Notes: generated from the sequence alone by a model not told the origin. A stretch of DNA of 42,328 nt from Sphingobacteriales bacterium (GCA_021297855.1 JAJTHM010000056.1:1-42328), one strand, 5' to 3'; shown: positions 16,341 through 25,850, numbered from the stretch's first letter. Translations and numbers: made by a program.

Positions 16341-17969
16341 ATGAAGCAAACGCTACTTATCCTATTTTTAATTCAAACTACTATTTTATCTGCTCTAGAA
16401 GATAGAATAGATAAACAAGTGCTCATACAAGTAGCTCCTGCAAATTCTCATTTAGACTATTTGCAAAACCTATTTCCTAAGGCTTTGGTAAAACGCACCG
16501 CAGAAACATTTCATTTATGGAATGTAGAATTTCCGACTCCGCCACCGATGGATTACATTTCCCAGCTCAAACGCGAGGGAAAAATCAATCTATATATGCG
16601 CAATCGAAGACTAGAGCCACGAGCGACCACACCTAATGACACATTTTTTTCTCAGCAAACATTTCACCTCAACAATTTCAATCCAGGACAAAGTGTGCCC
16701 TATGGTATCAACTCCATCGGTGCTTGGGATTATAACAAAAGTGGGGTGACAGCTAAGGGGGATACGATAGTGGTGGCGGTGTTAGATTTTGGATTTGATC
16801 CAAACCATGAAGATTTAGATTATTTCATCAATCATAATGAAATTCCTAACGATGGCATTGACAATGATGAAAATGATGCTATTGATGACCATAAAGGATG
16901 GAACGCAGGTTTAAATAATGGTGACCTTAATGGGACAGAAAACCAACATGGTATGACAGCCTGCGGTGGCATTGCTGCTAAAGGGAATAATAAAATTGGT
17001 GTGAGCGGTGTTGCATGGAATTGCAAATTGATTCCTATAAATAATATTGCTTCCATCGACCTTTCTATAAAAGCCTATGAATATTGTCTGATTACGAAAA
17101 GACTTTACAAATTAACAAATAAAAAGAAAGGTGCCTATATTGTTGCAGTAAATTACTCCCTAGGTACTGAAGGTATGCTTCCCGAAGAAAGACCAATTTG
17201 GTGTATCATAATTGATGCTTTTGGTAAAGAGGGGATTTTAATGACCACTGCTGTAGCCAATAATCCACAAGCTGTTGAAGATTATAAAGATATGCCTATT
17301 CTTTGCAATAGTCCATTTCAAATAAATGTTACCACATATAATCTAACAAGTTTAGGGCTTGACAATTCGGGCTATAGCAAAGATTATGTTCACCTTGCTG
17401 CACCTCACGGCTATTGGAGTACACTAATGAATAACAAATATGGGCCATACAAAAGTGGGGCAAGTTTTGCAGCACCAATTGTTGCTGGAACTATCGCATT
17501 AATGTATTCTAATTTTGAAACAAAGCTACTAGATAGTCTGCATCGAGACCCAATTTTCGTCACTCAAAAAATTAAAGAAGCTATACTAAAAAATGTGGAC
17601 ATTACTAGTGGCTTAACCAATAAAGTTAAAAGTAATGGCAAATTAAACTTATACAAAACAATTAATTACTCACGATTAATGCACGATAGTATTTATAAAA
17701 AGAAAGACACTACTACTCCCAATGCTATCATCTCAAATTCAAGTATAGATATCCAAGTCTATCACGCCGAAAAATACATTTACACCAAAAAAACGAAACC
17801 ATTACCTTTGTATGTGTCGCTGTATAATATGCTGGGGCAATTGGTCATGGAGAGACGGGTAGAAAATTTAGATGAAAAAATAGATATTCATCACCTAAAT
17901 CATGGTTTTTATATTCTCAATTATTTCCATGACAATCAAATATATACTGAAAAAATAGTACTGGACTGA
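16341..17969 (+). CDS. T9SS-exported subtilisin-like (S8) protease
   Basis: 542 residues: signal peptide (about 1-19), an inhibitor-like or variable region to about 120, a peptidase S8 domain (about 140-440) and a type A T9SS sorting domain (about 470-542, ending GFYILNYFHDNQIYTEKIVLD in outline). The catalytic triad is readable: Asp149 (AVLDFGFD), His203 (NQHGMTACGG; the usual HGT is HGM) and Ser375 (SGASFAAP). The oxyanion Asn is N307 or N308. An Asp-rich loop at 170-183 resembles calcium sites. It should be secreted or bound at the cell surface. It lies 1 base before recJ. Confidence 0.9.
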   Translation: MKQTLLILFLIQTTILSALEDRIDKQVLIQVAPANSHLDYLQNLFPKALVKRTAETFHLWNVEFPTPPPMDYISQLKREGKINLYMRNRRLEPRATTPNDTFFSQQTFHLNNFNPGQSVPYGINSIGAWDYNKSGVTAKGDTIVVAVLDFGFDPNHEDLDYFINHNEIPNDGIDNDENDAIDDHKGWNAGLNNGDLNGTENQHGMTACGGIAAKGNNKIGVSGVAWNCKLIPINNIASIDLSIKAYEYCLITKRLYKLTNKKKGAYIVAVNYSLGTEGMLPEERPIWCIIIDAFGKEGILMTTAVANNPQAVEDYKDMPILCNSPFQINVTTYNLTSLGLDNSGYSKDYVHLAAPHGYWSTLMNNKYGPYKSGASFAAPIVAGTIALMYSNFETKLLDSLHRDPIFVTQKIKEAILKNVDITSGLTNKVKSNGKLNLYKTINYSRLMHDSIYKKKDTTTPNAIISNSSIDIQVYHAEKYIYTKKTKPLPLYVSLYNMLGQLVMERRVENLDEKIDIHHLNHGFYILNYFHDNQIYTEKIVLD

Positions 17970-17970
17970 T

Positions 17971-19686
17971 ATGGAGAAAAAATGGGTATATAAGCCTATA
18001 GATAAAGAAAAGTTAGTTAAACTTCAGGAGAGTCTCAAGATCAATCCCATCCTTCTAGAATTATTGATTCAACGGGGTATCTATACCTACGAAGAAGCCA
18101 AAGATTTTTTCCGTCCACAACTCGATATGTTGCACGATCCTTATCTTATGAAAGATATGGACAAAGCCGTGCCACGAATAGTTTCTGCCATAGAAAAAAA
18201 TGAGAAAATTCTCGTCTATGGCGACTACGATGTAGATGGGACGACTTCTGTGGCCTTATTCTATCAATTTCTTTTGGATATTTATCCCAATGTAGATTTT
18301 TATATACCCGACAGATATGCCGAAGGCTATGGTGTCTCCTTAAAGGGAATGGACTATGCCATAGAAAACAAAGTCAGCCTTATTGTTTCCTTAGACTGCG
18401 GTATTACGGCATTTAAAGCTGTAGATTATGCGCAAGAAAATGGAATTGACTTTGTCATATGCGACCATCACCTACCTGGAGATACCCTTCCCAATGCAGT
18501 GGCCGTTTTAGATCCCAAGCGAAAAGATTGTCCCTATCCATTCAAAGAATTGAGTGGCTGTGGTGTGGGATTCAAGCTATGCAGTGCACTGGCTAGTCAC
18601 TTAAGTATGCCTTCTGAAACCTATATGCAGTATATAGATTTAGTAGCGGTGTCTATAGCTTCGGATATCGTATCTATTGTAGGAGAGAATCGTGTTTTGG
18701 CTTTTTATGGTTTGGAAAAATTGAATAAAAATCCTGTATTAGGATTGAAGATTCTTAAAAAAATAGCGAACATTGAGCTCAAGGAAATGTCTATTTCTGA
18801 TATCGTTTTTTCCCTTGGCCCACGCATCAATGCGCCAGGTCGTATGGCACACGCGCGTGCTTCGGTTGATATTTTGACTTGCTCAAATGAAGAACAAGGA
18901 TTGAAATTTGCGGAGAGTCTTTCTTTGCATAACACCGCCAGACGAGAAACAGATGAACAAATAACAGGAGAAGCAATTTTTGAAATTAGCAATGTAGCGG
19001 ATTTTTCATCACAGAGAACGATTGTCCTTGCCAATGATTCGTGGAGTAAGGGTGTCATAGGAATCGTCGCCTCTCGTATGGTAGAGCGCTATTATAAACC
19101 CACGATTATTTTCGCTGAAAAGGATGGAATACTCACTGGTTCCGCCCGATCCATCAAAGGATTTTCTATCTATGATGGTATCAGCAAATGTGCTGAAAAT
19201 GTGATCCAATTTGGAGGACATGACTTCGCCGCTGGACTGAGTATAGAAAAGGAAAAATTCGAAGCCTTCAAAGCCAAATTTGAGGAAATAGCGGTGCAAG
19301 AAATTAGCCATGAAATGCAATCGCCAATTATAGAAATAGACCATGAGCTGGATCTCAAAGAAATTGATTTTAAGTTTTACAATATTCTGGATCAAATGGC
19401 ACCATTTGGACCGGACAATATGCAGCCTGTTTTCTCTACCAAAAATCTTCGCGATGCAGGACATTCGCGCAAAGTTGGAAAAGCCTTAAATCATATTCGA
19501 CTCGAAATGATTGATGAAAAGGGCGTACGCATGAATGGCATTGCCTTTGGGTTAGGCGATTTTGTCGATATGGACAAACTTAAGAAGTCCCCATTTGATA
19601 TCTGCTATACGATTCAAGCCAATGAATTCAATGGCAAAATAACATTGGATATGATAGTGAAGGATATTAAAATAGCCAATCAATAG
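17971..19686 (+). CDS. recJ: Single-strand DNA exonuclease RecJ
   Basis: 571 residues, 5'-3' single-strand exonuclease of recombination and mismatch repair. DHH-phosphoesterase motifs: DYDVDG (85-90), DCG (142-144), DHH (165-167), then the DHHA1 part with PRINAPGR and GGHDFAAGL, and a C-terminal OB domain. Length is normal. It starts 1 base after the protease stop, so it may be expressed with that gene. Confidence 0.96.
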   Translation: MEKKWVYKPIDKEKLVKLQESLKINPILLELLIQRGIYTYEEAKDFFRPQLDMLHDPYLMKDMDKAVPRIVSAIEKNEKILVYGDYDVDGTTSVALFYQFLLDIYPNVDFYIPDRYAEGYGVSLKGMDYAIENKVSLIVSLDCGITAFKAVDYAQENGIDFVICDHHLPGDTLPNAVAVLDPKRKDCPYPFKELSGCGVGFKLCSALASHLSMPSETYMQYIDLVAVSIASDIVSIVGENRVLAFYGLEKLNKNPVLGLKILKKIANIELKEMSISDIVFSLGPRINAPGRMAHARASVDILTCSNEEQGLKFAESLSLHNTARRETDEQITGEAIFEISNVADFSSQRTIVLANDSWSKGVIGIVASRMVERYYKPTIIFAEKDGILTGSARSIKGFSIYDGISKCAENVIQFGGHDFAAGLSIEKEKFEAFKAKFEEIAVQEISHEMQSPIIEIDHELDLKEIDFKFYNILDQMAPFGPDNMQPVFSTKNLRDAGHSRKVGKALNHIRLEMIDEKGVRMNGIAFGLGDFVDMDKLKKSPFDICYTIQANEFNGKITLDMIVKDIKIANQ

Positions 19687-19747
19687 GTCAATTTTTACCT
19701 CCAATTTTTTTCCATTTTTTTACCCCTCGATTCCAATATATTTAGCT

Positions 19748-19755
19748 TATCTTTG
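19748..19755 (+). promoter_or_regulatory. -7 element of the thiamin-receptor transcript
   Basis: TATCTTTG fits TANNTTTG and lies 9 bases in front of the riboswitch. No TTG is found at the matching -33 position. Confidence 0.45.
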
Positions 19756-19763
19756 TCGCACTA

Positions 19764-19847
19764 GCTTGCTAGGGGTGTCCGTGATACACGAGACTGAGAT
19801 AATACCCTAACACCTGATCCAGATAATACTGGCGTAGGAAAGGAAGC
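19764..19847 (+). ncRNA. TPP (THI-element) riboswitch
   Basis: The conserved core is almost canonical: AGGGGTGTCC, ACTGAGATAATACCCT, ACCTGATCCAGATAATACTGG and CGTAGGAAAG, in the right order and spacing. GCTT (19764-19767) and AAGC (19844-19847) can close P1. It binds thiamin diphosphate. Downstream, TTTTAAG (19854-19860) can pair with CTTAAAA (19873-19879) before a short T-run, a possible expression platform. It controls the receptor gene at 19932. Confidence 0.95.
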
Positions 19848-19931
19848 CGAGAGTTTTAAGGATATAGTTCTACTTAAAATTTTCAATTCTCCTCTTAGTT
19901 TGCTTTATTTAATTGATAATAATAATTAATA

Positions 19932-22133
19932 ATGAATAACTGTAAACGCACTATCTTAACTCTTTTCCTCATTCAATTTGGGTTATCCTATCATGCACAA
20001 AATGATAGCACTAAAACACTAAGTGAAGTGCATATCAAAGCTATCCGCGCCAATCGACAAATGGCGACTGCATCCACGACGATTAAAACTTCAGAGCTTC
20101 AACATTTGAATCTAGGTCAGGATATTCCGAGCTTGATTCAGCAGTTGCCTTCCTTGCAACTATCCTCTGATGCGGGCAATGGTATTGGCTATTCCTACCT
20201 TTATATCAGAGGCATGGATGCTCAGCGCATTCAAGTCAATATCAATGGAGTTCCATACAATGATGCTGAATCACAAGAAGTCTATTGGGTCAATATTCCA
20301 GACCTTCTTAGTAGTGCAGATGATATTCAAGTACAGCGTGGAGTAGGCTTCTCCACGATGGGTGGTACAGGTCTAGGTGGCTCTATTTCCATAAAAACAA
20401 CGAAACGCCACGCAAAACCATTTCTACAATTTCAAACGAGTTTAGGCAGCTTTAATACATTTCGAAATAGCGTTCAAGCCTCGACAGGTGTGATGAGTGA
20501 TGGATGGCAGATAACTTCGCGTGGTTCTTTGATTCAAAGCGATGGATATATAGATAGAGCATGGTCTAGACTAGGATCATTTTATCTAGATATTTCTAAA
20601 TACGGAGATAAGTATTCTTCCCATTTGATCGCATCACACGGTCGTGAAAAAACCTATCAATCCTGGTTTGGGCTGAGTCAAGAAGACTATAACACTGGTG
20701 AGAGAACAAAAAATATAGCGGGTACGGATTATGAATCTAAAGTTGGAGAGCCTTATACTAACCAAATAGACAACTATCATCAAACCCATGTACAATGGAT
20801 ACAAAATTTTCTTTGGAAAAATGGTCATCAATCATCGCTTACTGGTTTTTTTACACGTGGCCTTGGCTTTTATGAAGATTATAAAGTAGGACAAAACTAT
20901 TCTGACTATGGTCAAGGAATTTTGGGAAATGGAGATTTGGTAAGGCAGTTATGGTTAGACAATTATCTCTATGGTGTAAATGCTTCACATATTCTTGAAA
21001 AAACAAAATTCACCAACACATTGGCTCTTTCCTACTCAAACTATCGTGGTGATCATTTTGGTAGAGTGCCCCAATTCTTTAGCTTAGTAAATGGTAATTC
21101 TTCTGATAGATTCTACAACAATGAAGCGATGAAATCAGACCTAACTGCTTTTAATAAATTCATCTACAAAATGAAAAGCTCCAATCTAGTTTTGGACATT
21201 CAATTGCGACAAGTTAATTACTCTACTGCAGGCAGTTTGCGAAATCAAACGACGATTTCTTTCGATAAAAACTTTCTCTTTTTCAATCCAAAGATTGGAT
21301 ATATACTAGATATAAACAATAAAAATAAGCTTTACTTCTTTGCAGGTCTCAGCCATAGAGAGCCTGTGCGCAGTGATTTTCTCGACGAAGATGCCTTGAG
21401 CCAACCCAAACCAGAAAAAGTTTATAATCTAGAATTAGGTTATGAGAAAAAATGGACATCGAGCGAACTTAAAGCTAATCTATTTGGTATGTATTTTATA
21501 GATCAACTCGTTCCGACTGGAAATATCAATACTGTCGGTGCACCGATTCGTGAAAATGTAGGCAAGAGTTACAGGGCAGGAGCGGAATTTGAGTTTAGCT
21601 ATAAATTATCGAAGCAGCTAAGTTTCTACACCAATCAATACGTTGCTCTTAATAAAATCTTAGATTATACAAGTTACATTATAGCCTATAACGAAGATGA
21701 CTACAGCATTAATTCCTCAAAAACGGAAAAGAACTTTTTCTCCTCGACCCATATTGCATTCTCTCCATCCTGGATATCTTATGCAGAGATACTGTATACT
21801 CCATGGACAGGTACAGATATCCGATTTATGAATAAAACCGTGAGTCAGCAATATTTGGACAATACTTCCTCGTCCCAAAAATCAATTCCACTTTATAATG
21901 TATCCAACATTTCTCTATCTTATTTATTAAAATCAAATAAGAAATCTGGAGAATGGACATTCAATTTATTGCTCAATAATATTTTCAATGCCGACTATAT
22001 CAGCAGAGGATATACTTATCACAGTGGAAATACAATCAGCACTACGGGAACTGTAACCGAGGGTCGAGATTACAATTTTTACTTTCCACAGGCAAGATTT
22101 AATTTTCTATTTGGACTTGGATGGAAGATTTAA
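19932..22133 (+). CDS. TonB-dependent outer-membrane receptor, probably for thiamin
   Basis: 733 residues: signal peptide (about 1-22), plug domain (about 45-155; SEVHIKAIRANRQM and IRGMDAQRIQVNINGVPYND) and a beta barrel ending in LFGLGWKI with the terminal aromatic pattern. There is no N-terminal carboxypeptidase-like domain. The TPP riboswitch 85 bases upstream marks it as a thiamin or thiamin-precursor importer, as proposed for riboswitch-linked receptors in Bacteroides relatives. No thiamin synthesis or inner-membrane transporter gene is adjacent; the inner-membrane step must be elsewhere. Confidence 0.9.
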   Translation: MNNCKRTILTLFLIQFGLSYHAQNDSTKTLSEVHIKAIRANRQMATASTTIKTSELQHLNLGQDIPSLIQQLPSLQLSSDAGNGIGYSYLYIRGMDAQRIQVNINGVPYNDAESQEVYWVNIPDLLSSADDIQVQRGVGFSTMGGTGLGGSISIKTTKRHAKPFLQFQTSLGSFNTFRNSVQASTGVMSDGWQITSRGSLIQSDGYIDRAWSRLGSFYLDISKYGDKYSSHLIASHGREKTYQSWFGLSQEDYNTGERTKNIAGTDYESKVGEPYTNQIDNYHQTHVQWIQNFLWKNGHQSSLTGFFTRGLGFYEDYKVGQNYSDYGQGILGNGDLVRQLWLDNYLYGVNASHILEKTKFTNTLALSYSNYRGDHFGRVPQFFSLVNGNSSDRFYNNEAMKSDLTAFNKFIYKMKSSNLVLDIQLRQVNYSTAGSLRNQTTISFDKNFLFFNPKIGYILDINNKNKLYFFAGLSHREPVRSDFLDEDALSQPKPEKVYNLELGYEKKWTSSELKANLFGMYFIDQLVPTGNINTVGAPIRENVGKSYRAGAEFEFSYKLSKQLSFYTNQYVALNKILDYTSYIIAYNEDDYSINSSKTEKNFFSSTHIAFSPSWISYAEILYTPWTGTDIRFMNKTVSQQYLDNTSSSQKSIPLYNVSNISLSYLLKSNKKSGEWTFNLLLNNIFNADYISRGYTYHSGNTISTTGTVTEGRDYNFYFPQARFNFLFGLGWKI

Positions 22134-22148
22134 TTTGATGAAAATTTT

Positions 22149-22166
22149 CGTTAACATATATTAACG
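22149..22166. repeat. Short dyad after the receptor gene
   Basis: CGTTAA-catata-TTAACG; the core ACATATATTAAC recurs at 22188-22199. It is too AT-rich and lacks a T-run for a clear terminator. Confidence 0.4.
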
Positions 22167-22207
22167 GCTATAATAGTCTAAATATTTACATATATTAACT
22201 AAAATTT

Positions 22208-22240
22208 ACCGTTTACAAACCCAAACCGACCGTTTACAAA
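22208..22240 (+). promoter_or_regulatory. Candidate activator site: 12-base direct repeats, 21-base spacing
   Basis: ACCGTTTACAAA occurs at 22208-22219 and again at 22229-22240, exactly two helical turns apart. The second copy ends 7 bases before the TTG of the first promoter. That geometry suits a dimeric or response-regulator-type activator that touches RNA polymerase. The protein that binds is unknown. Confidence 0.55.
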
Positions 22241-22247
22241 TTCATGC

Positions 22248-22278
22248 TTGACAAATTTGAATACTCAAACTAGTTTTG
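22248..22278 (+). promoter_or_regulatory. Promoter P1 upstream of the T9SS protein pair
   Basis: TTG 22248-22250 (within TTGACA) and TAGTTTTG 22271-22278, 20 bases apart. The start of transcription would be near 22285. Confidence 0.55.
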
Positions 22279-22318
22279 TGTTAATTATTTTATTAGTTAA
22301 AAAACACCAAAATTTTTC

Positions 22319-22349
22319 TTGACAATGTCAAAACATTCATTTATATTTG
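22319..22349 (+). promoter_or_regulatory. Promoter P2 with overlapping dyad
   Basis: TTG 22319-22321 and TATATTTG 22342-22349, again 20 bases apart. The -33 box is part of the perfect dyad TTGACAATGTCAA (22319-22331), which could be a repressor site. Transcription would start near 22356. Confidence 0.6.
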
Positions 22350-22712
22350 CAAAATGAAAATAACTATACAACATGATATGCCACACTTGTCAACCTATTC
22401 ATTTACCCCCCCCCCAGTACTTATAGTATATTAAGCTGCTTAGGGTTCGGAGCGAATGATTGCCTAACCTCTTCTTTATGCAGAGGTGGTAGTCCTTTAT
22501 TAGGCCTATCACATATATCCTCTATCGTTTCATTTATAGTCTATCGAGTTGTATATCTATCTCTAAGACTAATCTATATTCAAAATAAACCGCAGGTCAT
22601 CACTTCGGAAAAAGCTAAGATGACCCACGGCGGAGCTTACACACTGCCTGTAATTAAAACAGACAAGCCTGTAGAATATCCCACAGGCTTTGTGTAAGTT
22701 TTTCTGTTTTGA
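22350..22712 (+). ncRNA. Structured leader or small RNA with terminator
   Basis: A 350-base stretch without a gene. It has a C10 tract (22406-22415), the mutually exclusive pairings TTAGG(22440-22444)/CCTAA(22463-22467) and GCCTAA(22462-22467)/TTAGGC(22499-22504), the hairpin CCTCT/AGAGG (22468-22485), the hairpin GGTCATC/GATGACC (22594-22624) extended by outer CCG/CGG pairs, and finally CTTACACA with TGTGTAAG enclosing AAGCCTGT/ACAGGCTT, followed by TTTTTCTGTTTT. This looks like a transcript that starts at P2 and stops near 22712, either an independent RNA or a leader controlling the gene at 22812. It matches no RNA family I can name, although the 6S-like class of this phylum should be tested. 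Confidence 0.5.
22636..22710 (+). terminator. Nested-hairpin terminator before the T9SS pair
   Basis: CTTACACA pairs with TGTGTAAG; inside, AAGCCTGT pairs with ACAGGCTT around the loop AGAATATCCC. A run TTTTTCTGTTTT follows. The stem is strong for such AT-rich DNA. Confidence 0.65.
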
Positions 22713-22811
22713 AAAATGTTATTTAGCTCAGAATAATGCGGCTAAATCTTTCATTTTCTGTAAAGATAAACAATTATGAAAAGAAAAAATTTAATTTTAA
22801 ATCAGAAAATA

Positions 22812-25800
22812 ATGAAAAAAATATTTTTAGCAATTAGCCTTCTACTTTCTGTGGCTGGGCTAAATTCGCAAACAAATCAGTGGTTAAACATTCTAAGTGT
22901 GGATAACCGAACCGCAAATACATGTGGACACGCAAGTATTGATATTTTTGCAAATTTGGATCAAGTGGCTCTAGGTAGCAATCCAGCAGCTGATAATCAA
23001 CCAAGTTTTGCCAGTTTTTGGGTGCATATTTTGGATTGTGAAGACAATCTAATATTTAGCTTTATTATGCATCCAATGCTCACCAATGTAGCTCCATCAT
23101 TTAACTTTACGCATTTAAAATGGGGATATAATCTCATGATACCCTTATCGCAATCTGAAACAATAAAATTGCTTCAGAATGACAATAAATATAAAGTAGT
23201 GGTAGAACTAACTGATTATGATATGCTACAAGATGACCCGAACTGGGACTGGAGTGGCGGAGCTTCTTCTCCTGCCATTAATCTATCTGCTGGAACTTTT
23301 GGATGGACACCAGGAAACAACATGGATCCCAATTCTTATTTCGGAGGTTCAATGAGATACTCAAGAGCAGAGCATTCACTATTGGGTGCTTTTAGCGGCT
23401 TATCTGGATCAGGTTCTGGAACGCTTCAAGGAATTAGTAGTTTAGGAGCTTTAATGCATCCTTCTGCCCCAGGTTCATGTGCCCTCACAATGAAATATGC
23501 TTTTAATCTTATTGCCTTTCCTACCACACCAGGAGCTTCACTTACCTATGATATTAGCTTATATGAGACGAGTTCTTCTATTCCAGTCTATACAACTACT
23601 AGATCGGTATCTATGCCTACTACTCCAGGCTCCATCAATGACAATTTATTTCCTGCCGGATTAAAGTCAAACACCAATTATGATGTCGTGATTTCAAACC
23701 TCAGGTTTATGTTAGGCCCTGCACCACTTCCAGAGGCTTATTGTTATTACTTCAGCTTGGCGGCACCTTGTAAATGTGTTAATTCGCTAGCCAATATGAA
23801 CTATGAAGCTGGACCTACTACTAGCTGCTATAAATTTACATTCTCTAGTGTCATGTCTCCATGCGATCCTAGTGCGACCCCACCTTCTATACCAGAACTG
23901 GTGAATAATGCAGGAAGTTCATTCCCATTCCCGAATGCGAATCAACTATCCTACTATGTGAAGGTAAATACCACGACAGTATTATCACCTACTACTACAG
24001 GTATGGGTAGCAGTGCTCCTCTCAAGGCTGCCATCTGCGCCAATAATACAAGTGTAGCTCAAAATATGACTATTTTCTTTCCTCAGGTGCAGAGTACGCC
24101 AGTTCCCAACCCTCCAGGTGCTACTACCTACAAGCTAGAACTTTATGAAGAAGGCTCTACCTCTCTCTTGGCTACTGAAAATGTAGGAACTGCTCCACGC
24201 ATAGCGCCTATTACCATTACTAAAAATGTTTTTAGTATCTTTGGTTCCTACTTTACCAATAATGCGAATAAGAATAAGATGTATAGAGTCAAACTAGTCG
24301 CTTATTTTCTTAACTGTCCCGTGCACTGTGACAAGGTGGTAGGAGAGTTCAAACTCGCTATACGCTATCAAGAGTCACTCGGTACTTCTCCAGACTTATT
24401 ATTTGGGTTTAGTCAGCTATGGACTCAGAATAATAATTACGCGACTAGTCCATCTAACTATACCACTCAGTTTCAAACCTTTTTCAATGAAGAGACGGGT
24501 ATATACAAGCTTATGCTTCATTCACCAGCGGTTACTAGCTTAGGGGTCAATGAATTCGGCAATATCTACGGAACGGTATTTCATCCGACCAATCCTACCC
24601 TCAATTTCAATATAGCTCCTAAATTTATAGGTGATCAGAATACTCAGGAACTCACTAGCCTGACCAGCAGTACGAGCCAGAATTTCATACAGTATTTCAT
24701 AGCCAATAACGCGGCACTGAAAAATCGAAATGTCAAATTCCAAGTCAAATACTACTCCTCCTGTCCAGAGCCTAATGGCCTCACCTATACAGGCGATATG
24801 AAAGTCAACTGGAGAGATTATGCACGTGCGAATTGTACCGTAGATCTAACTTTGAGTAGTAATACCTCTACAGGCCAAGGTGCTAGCTTGATGACGACAA
24901 GCAATTCGACGTTTAATAGAAACCTTGCTGGAACTGGACTAAACACCATAGTTCAAGCGACTAACCCAGCAACGCCTTCAGGTCTGGGTAGCCAAACGGG
25001 AAATTTCCGATTGATTCTGACGAATTTATCTACCAACCAAGAGCTCAATAGTCTTGGACTACAAATTTTTGAGGATAAATGTTTAGTACAGACCGGTGGA
25101 AACTGCACGCAGTATTCTGGGGAGCAATGCATCTACAACTGTGACCCAAATGGTATTTATTATTCGGAATTGCTCAATTTTCAGCGTCAGGGAATAGCGG
25201 GTCCTAGCCCCAATGTACTCACTACGGCGAATCAAACCCTCTACTTCCCTATCAATAACCCGAATAAGCAGTTCAAAGTGGCAGTAAATGACGATTTCTT
25301 TCCGGGTTATAAATCATTCAACTTTTTTGGAAGCAATTTCGGAAATTGCTTGTTCAAACCTACCTTGCCTTGTAATTATTTCTCAAACCTAGGCACGGGG
25401 ACTGGAAATATCAATAGACACAATAAGTATAAAGTGCGTATTCACCGAAATCCTGCCGTCACGCCTAAGCATAACTTTGCCTGGGCTACAGGGGTCAATT
25501 TTAAAGACTATTATTTTAGACTACAAGATGCCTCCGGATTCAATACTAAAATGGCTGGGGCTTCGGCGGATTTAGAACCTTTGGAGGCGAATCGACTGGA
25601 TCTATGGGCGCATGGAAAAGCCCTGAGCTATCGCATGATGCTGACGGATAAATCCCAATTCGGCCTCGTGGTCTATGACCTCATGGGCAGAGAAGTCTAT
25701 CAGCAGGCGAGTCAGGAGTATAAGGAAGGCATGCTAGAAAGTAAGCTGGAACTCCCTCACTTGAATTCTGGTTTATACATAGTGCGTGCGACCCTCAATG

Positions 25801-25835
25801 GACAGGAAATTTCCCAAACCTTGAGGCTGGAATAA
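22812..25835 (+). CDS. Large T9SS (type A) secreted protein
   Basis: 1007 residues from the ATG at 22812, which begins a good signal peptide (MKKIFLAISLLLSVAGLNS). A frame from 22776 would put 12 charged or polar residues in front. The body has no domain I recognise; it is rich in Ser, Thr, Asn and Pro, with scattered paired Cys (CKCVNSL, CYKFTF, CTQYSGEQCIYNC) suggesting disulphide-stabilised extracellular domains. The last 80 residues form a type A sorting domain (VVYDLMGREVYQQ, then SGLYIVRATLNGQ). It should be displayed on or released from the surface. It is followed after 15 bases by the second large protein. Confidence 0.85.
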   Translation: MKKIFLAISLLLSVAGLNSQTNQWLNILSVDNRTANTCGHASIDIFANLDQVALGSNPAADNQPSFASFWVHILDCEDNLIFSFIMHPMLTNVAPSFNFTHLKWGYNLMIPLSQSETIKLLQNDNKYKVVVELTDYDMLQDDPNWDWSGGASSPAINLSAGTFGWTPGNNMDPNSYFGGSMRYSRAEHSLLGAFSGLSGSGSGTLQGISSLGALMHPSAPGSCALTMKYAFNLIAFPTTPGASLTYDISLYETSSSIPVYTTTRSVSMPTTPGSINDNLFPAGLKSNTNYDVVISNLRFMLGPAPLPEAYCYYFSLAAPCKCVNSLANMNYEAGPTTSCYKFTFSSVMSPCDPSATPPSIPELVNNAGSSFPFPNANQLSYYVKVNTTTVLSPTTTGMGSSAPLKAAICANNTSVAQNMTIFFPQVQSTPVPNPPGATTYKLELYEEGSTSLLATENVGTAPRIAPITITKNVFSIFGSYFTNNANKNKMYRVKLVAYFLNCPVHCDKVVGEFKLAIRYQESLGTSPDLLFGFSQLWTQNNNYATSPSNYTTQFQTFFNEETGIYKLMLHSPAVTSLGVNEFGNIYGTVFHPTNPTLNFNIAPKFIGDQNTQELTSLTSSTSQNFIQYFIANNAALKNRNVKFQVKYYSSCPEPNGLTYTGDMKVNWRDYARANCTVDLTLSSNTSTGQGASLMTTSNSTFNRNLAGTGLNTIVQATNPATPSGLGSQTGNFRLILTNLSTNQELNSLGLQIFEDKCLVQTGGNCTQYSGEQCIYNCDPNGIYYSELLNFQRQGIAGPSPNVLTTANQTLYFPINNPNKQFKVAVNDDFFPGYKSFNFFGSNFGNCLFKPTLPCNYFSNLGTGTGNINRHNKYKVRIHRNPAVTPKHNFAWATGVNFKDYYFRLQDASGFNTKMAGASADLEPLEANRLDLWAHGKALSYRMMLTDKSQFGLVVYDLMGREVYQQASQEYKEGMLESKLELPHLNSGLYIVRATLNGQEISQTLRLE

Positions 25836-25850
25836 GAATCAAATTAAACT

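Noticed and set aside
18705-19464. Minus-strand frames within recJ
   Set aside because: They lie fully in a well-conserved gene on the plus strand.
22440-22510. tRNA-like sequence around GGTTCGGAGCG
   Set aside because: No acceptor stem, anticodon arm or CCA end can be drawn.
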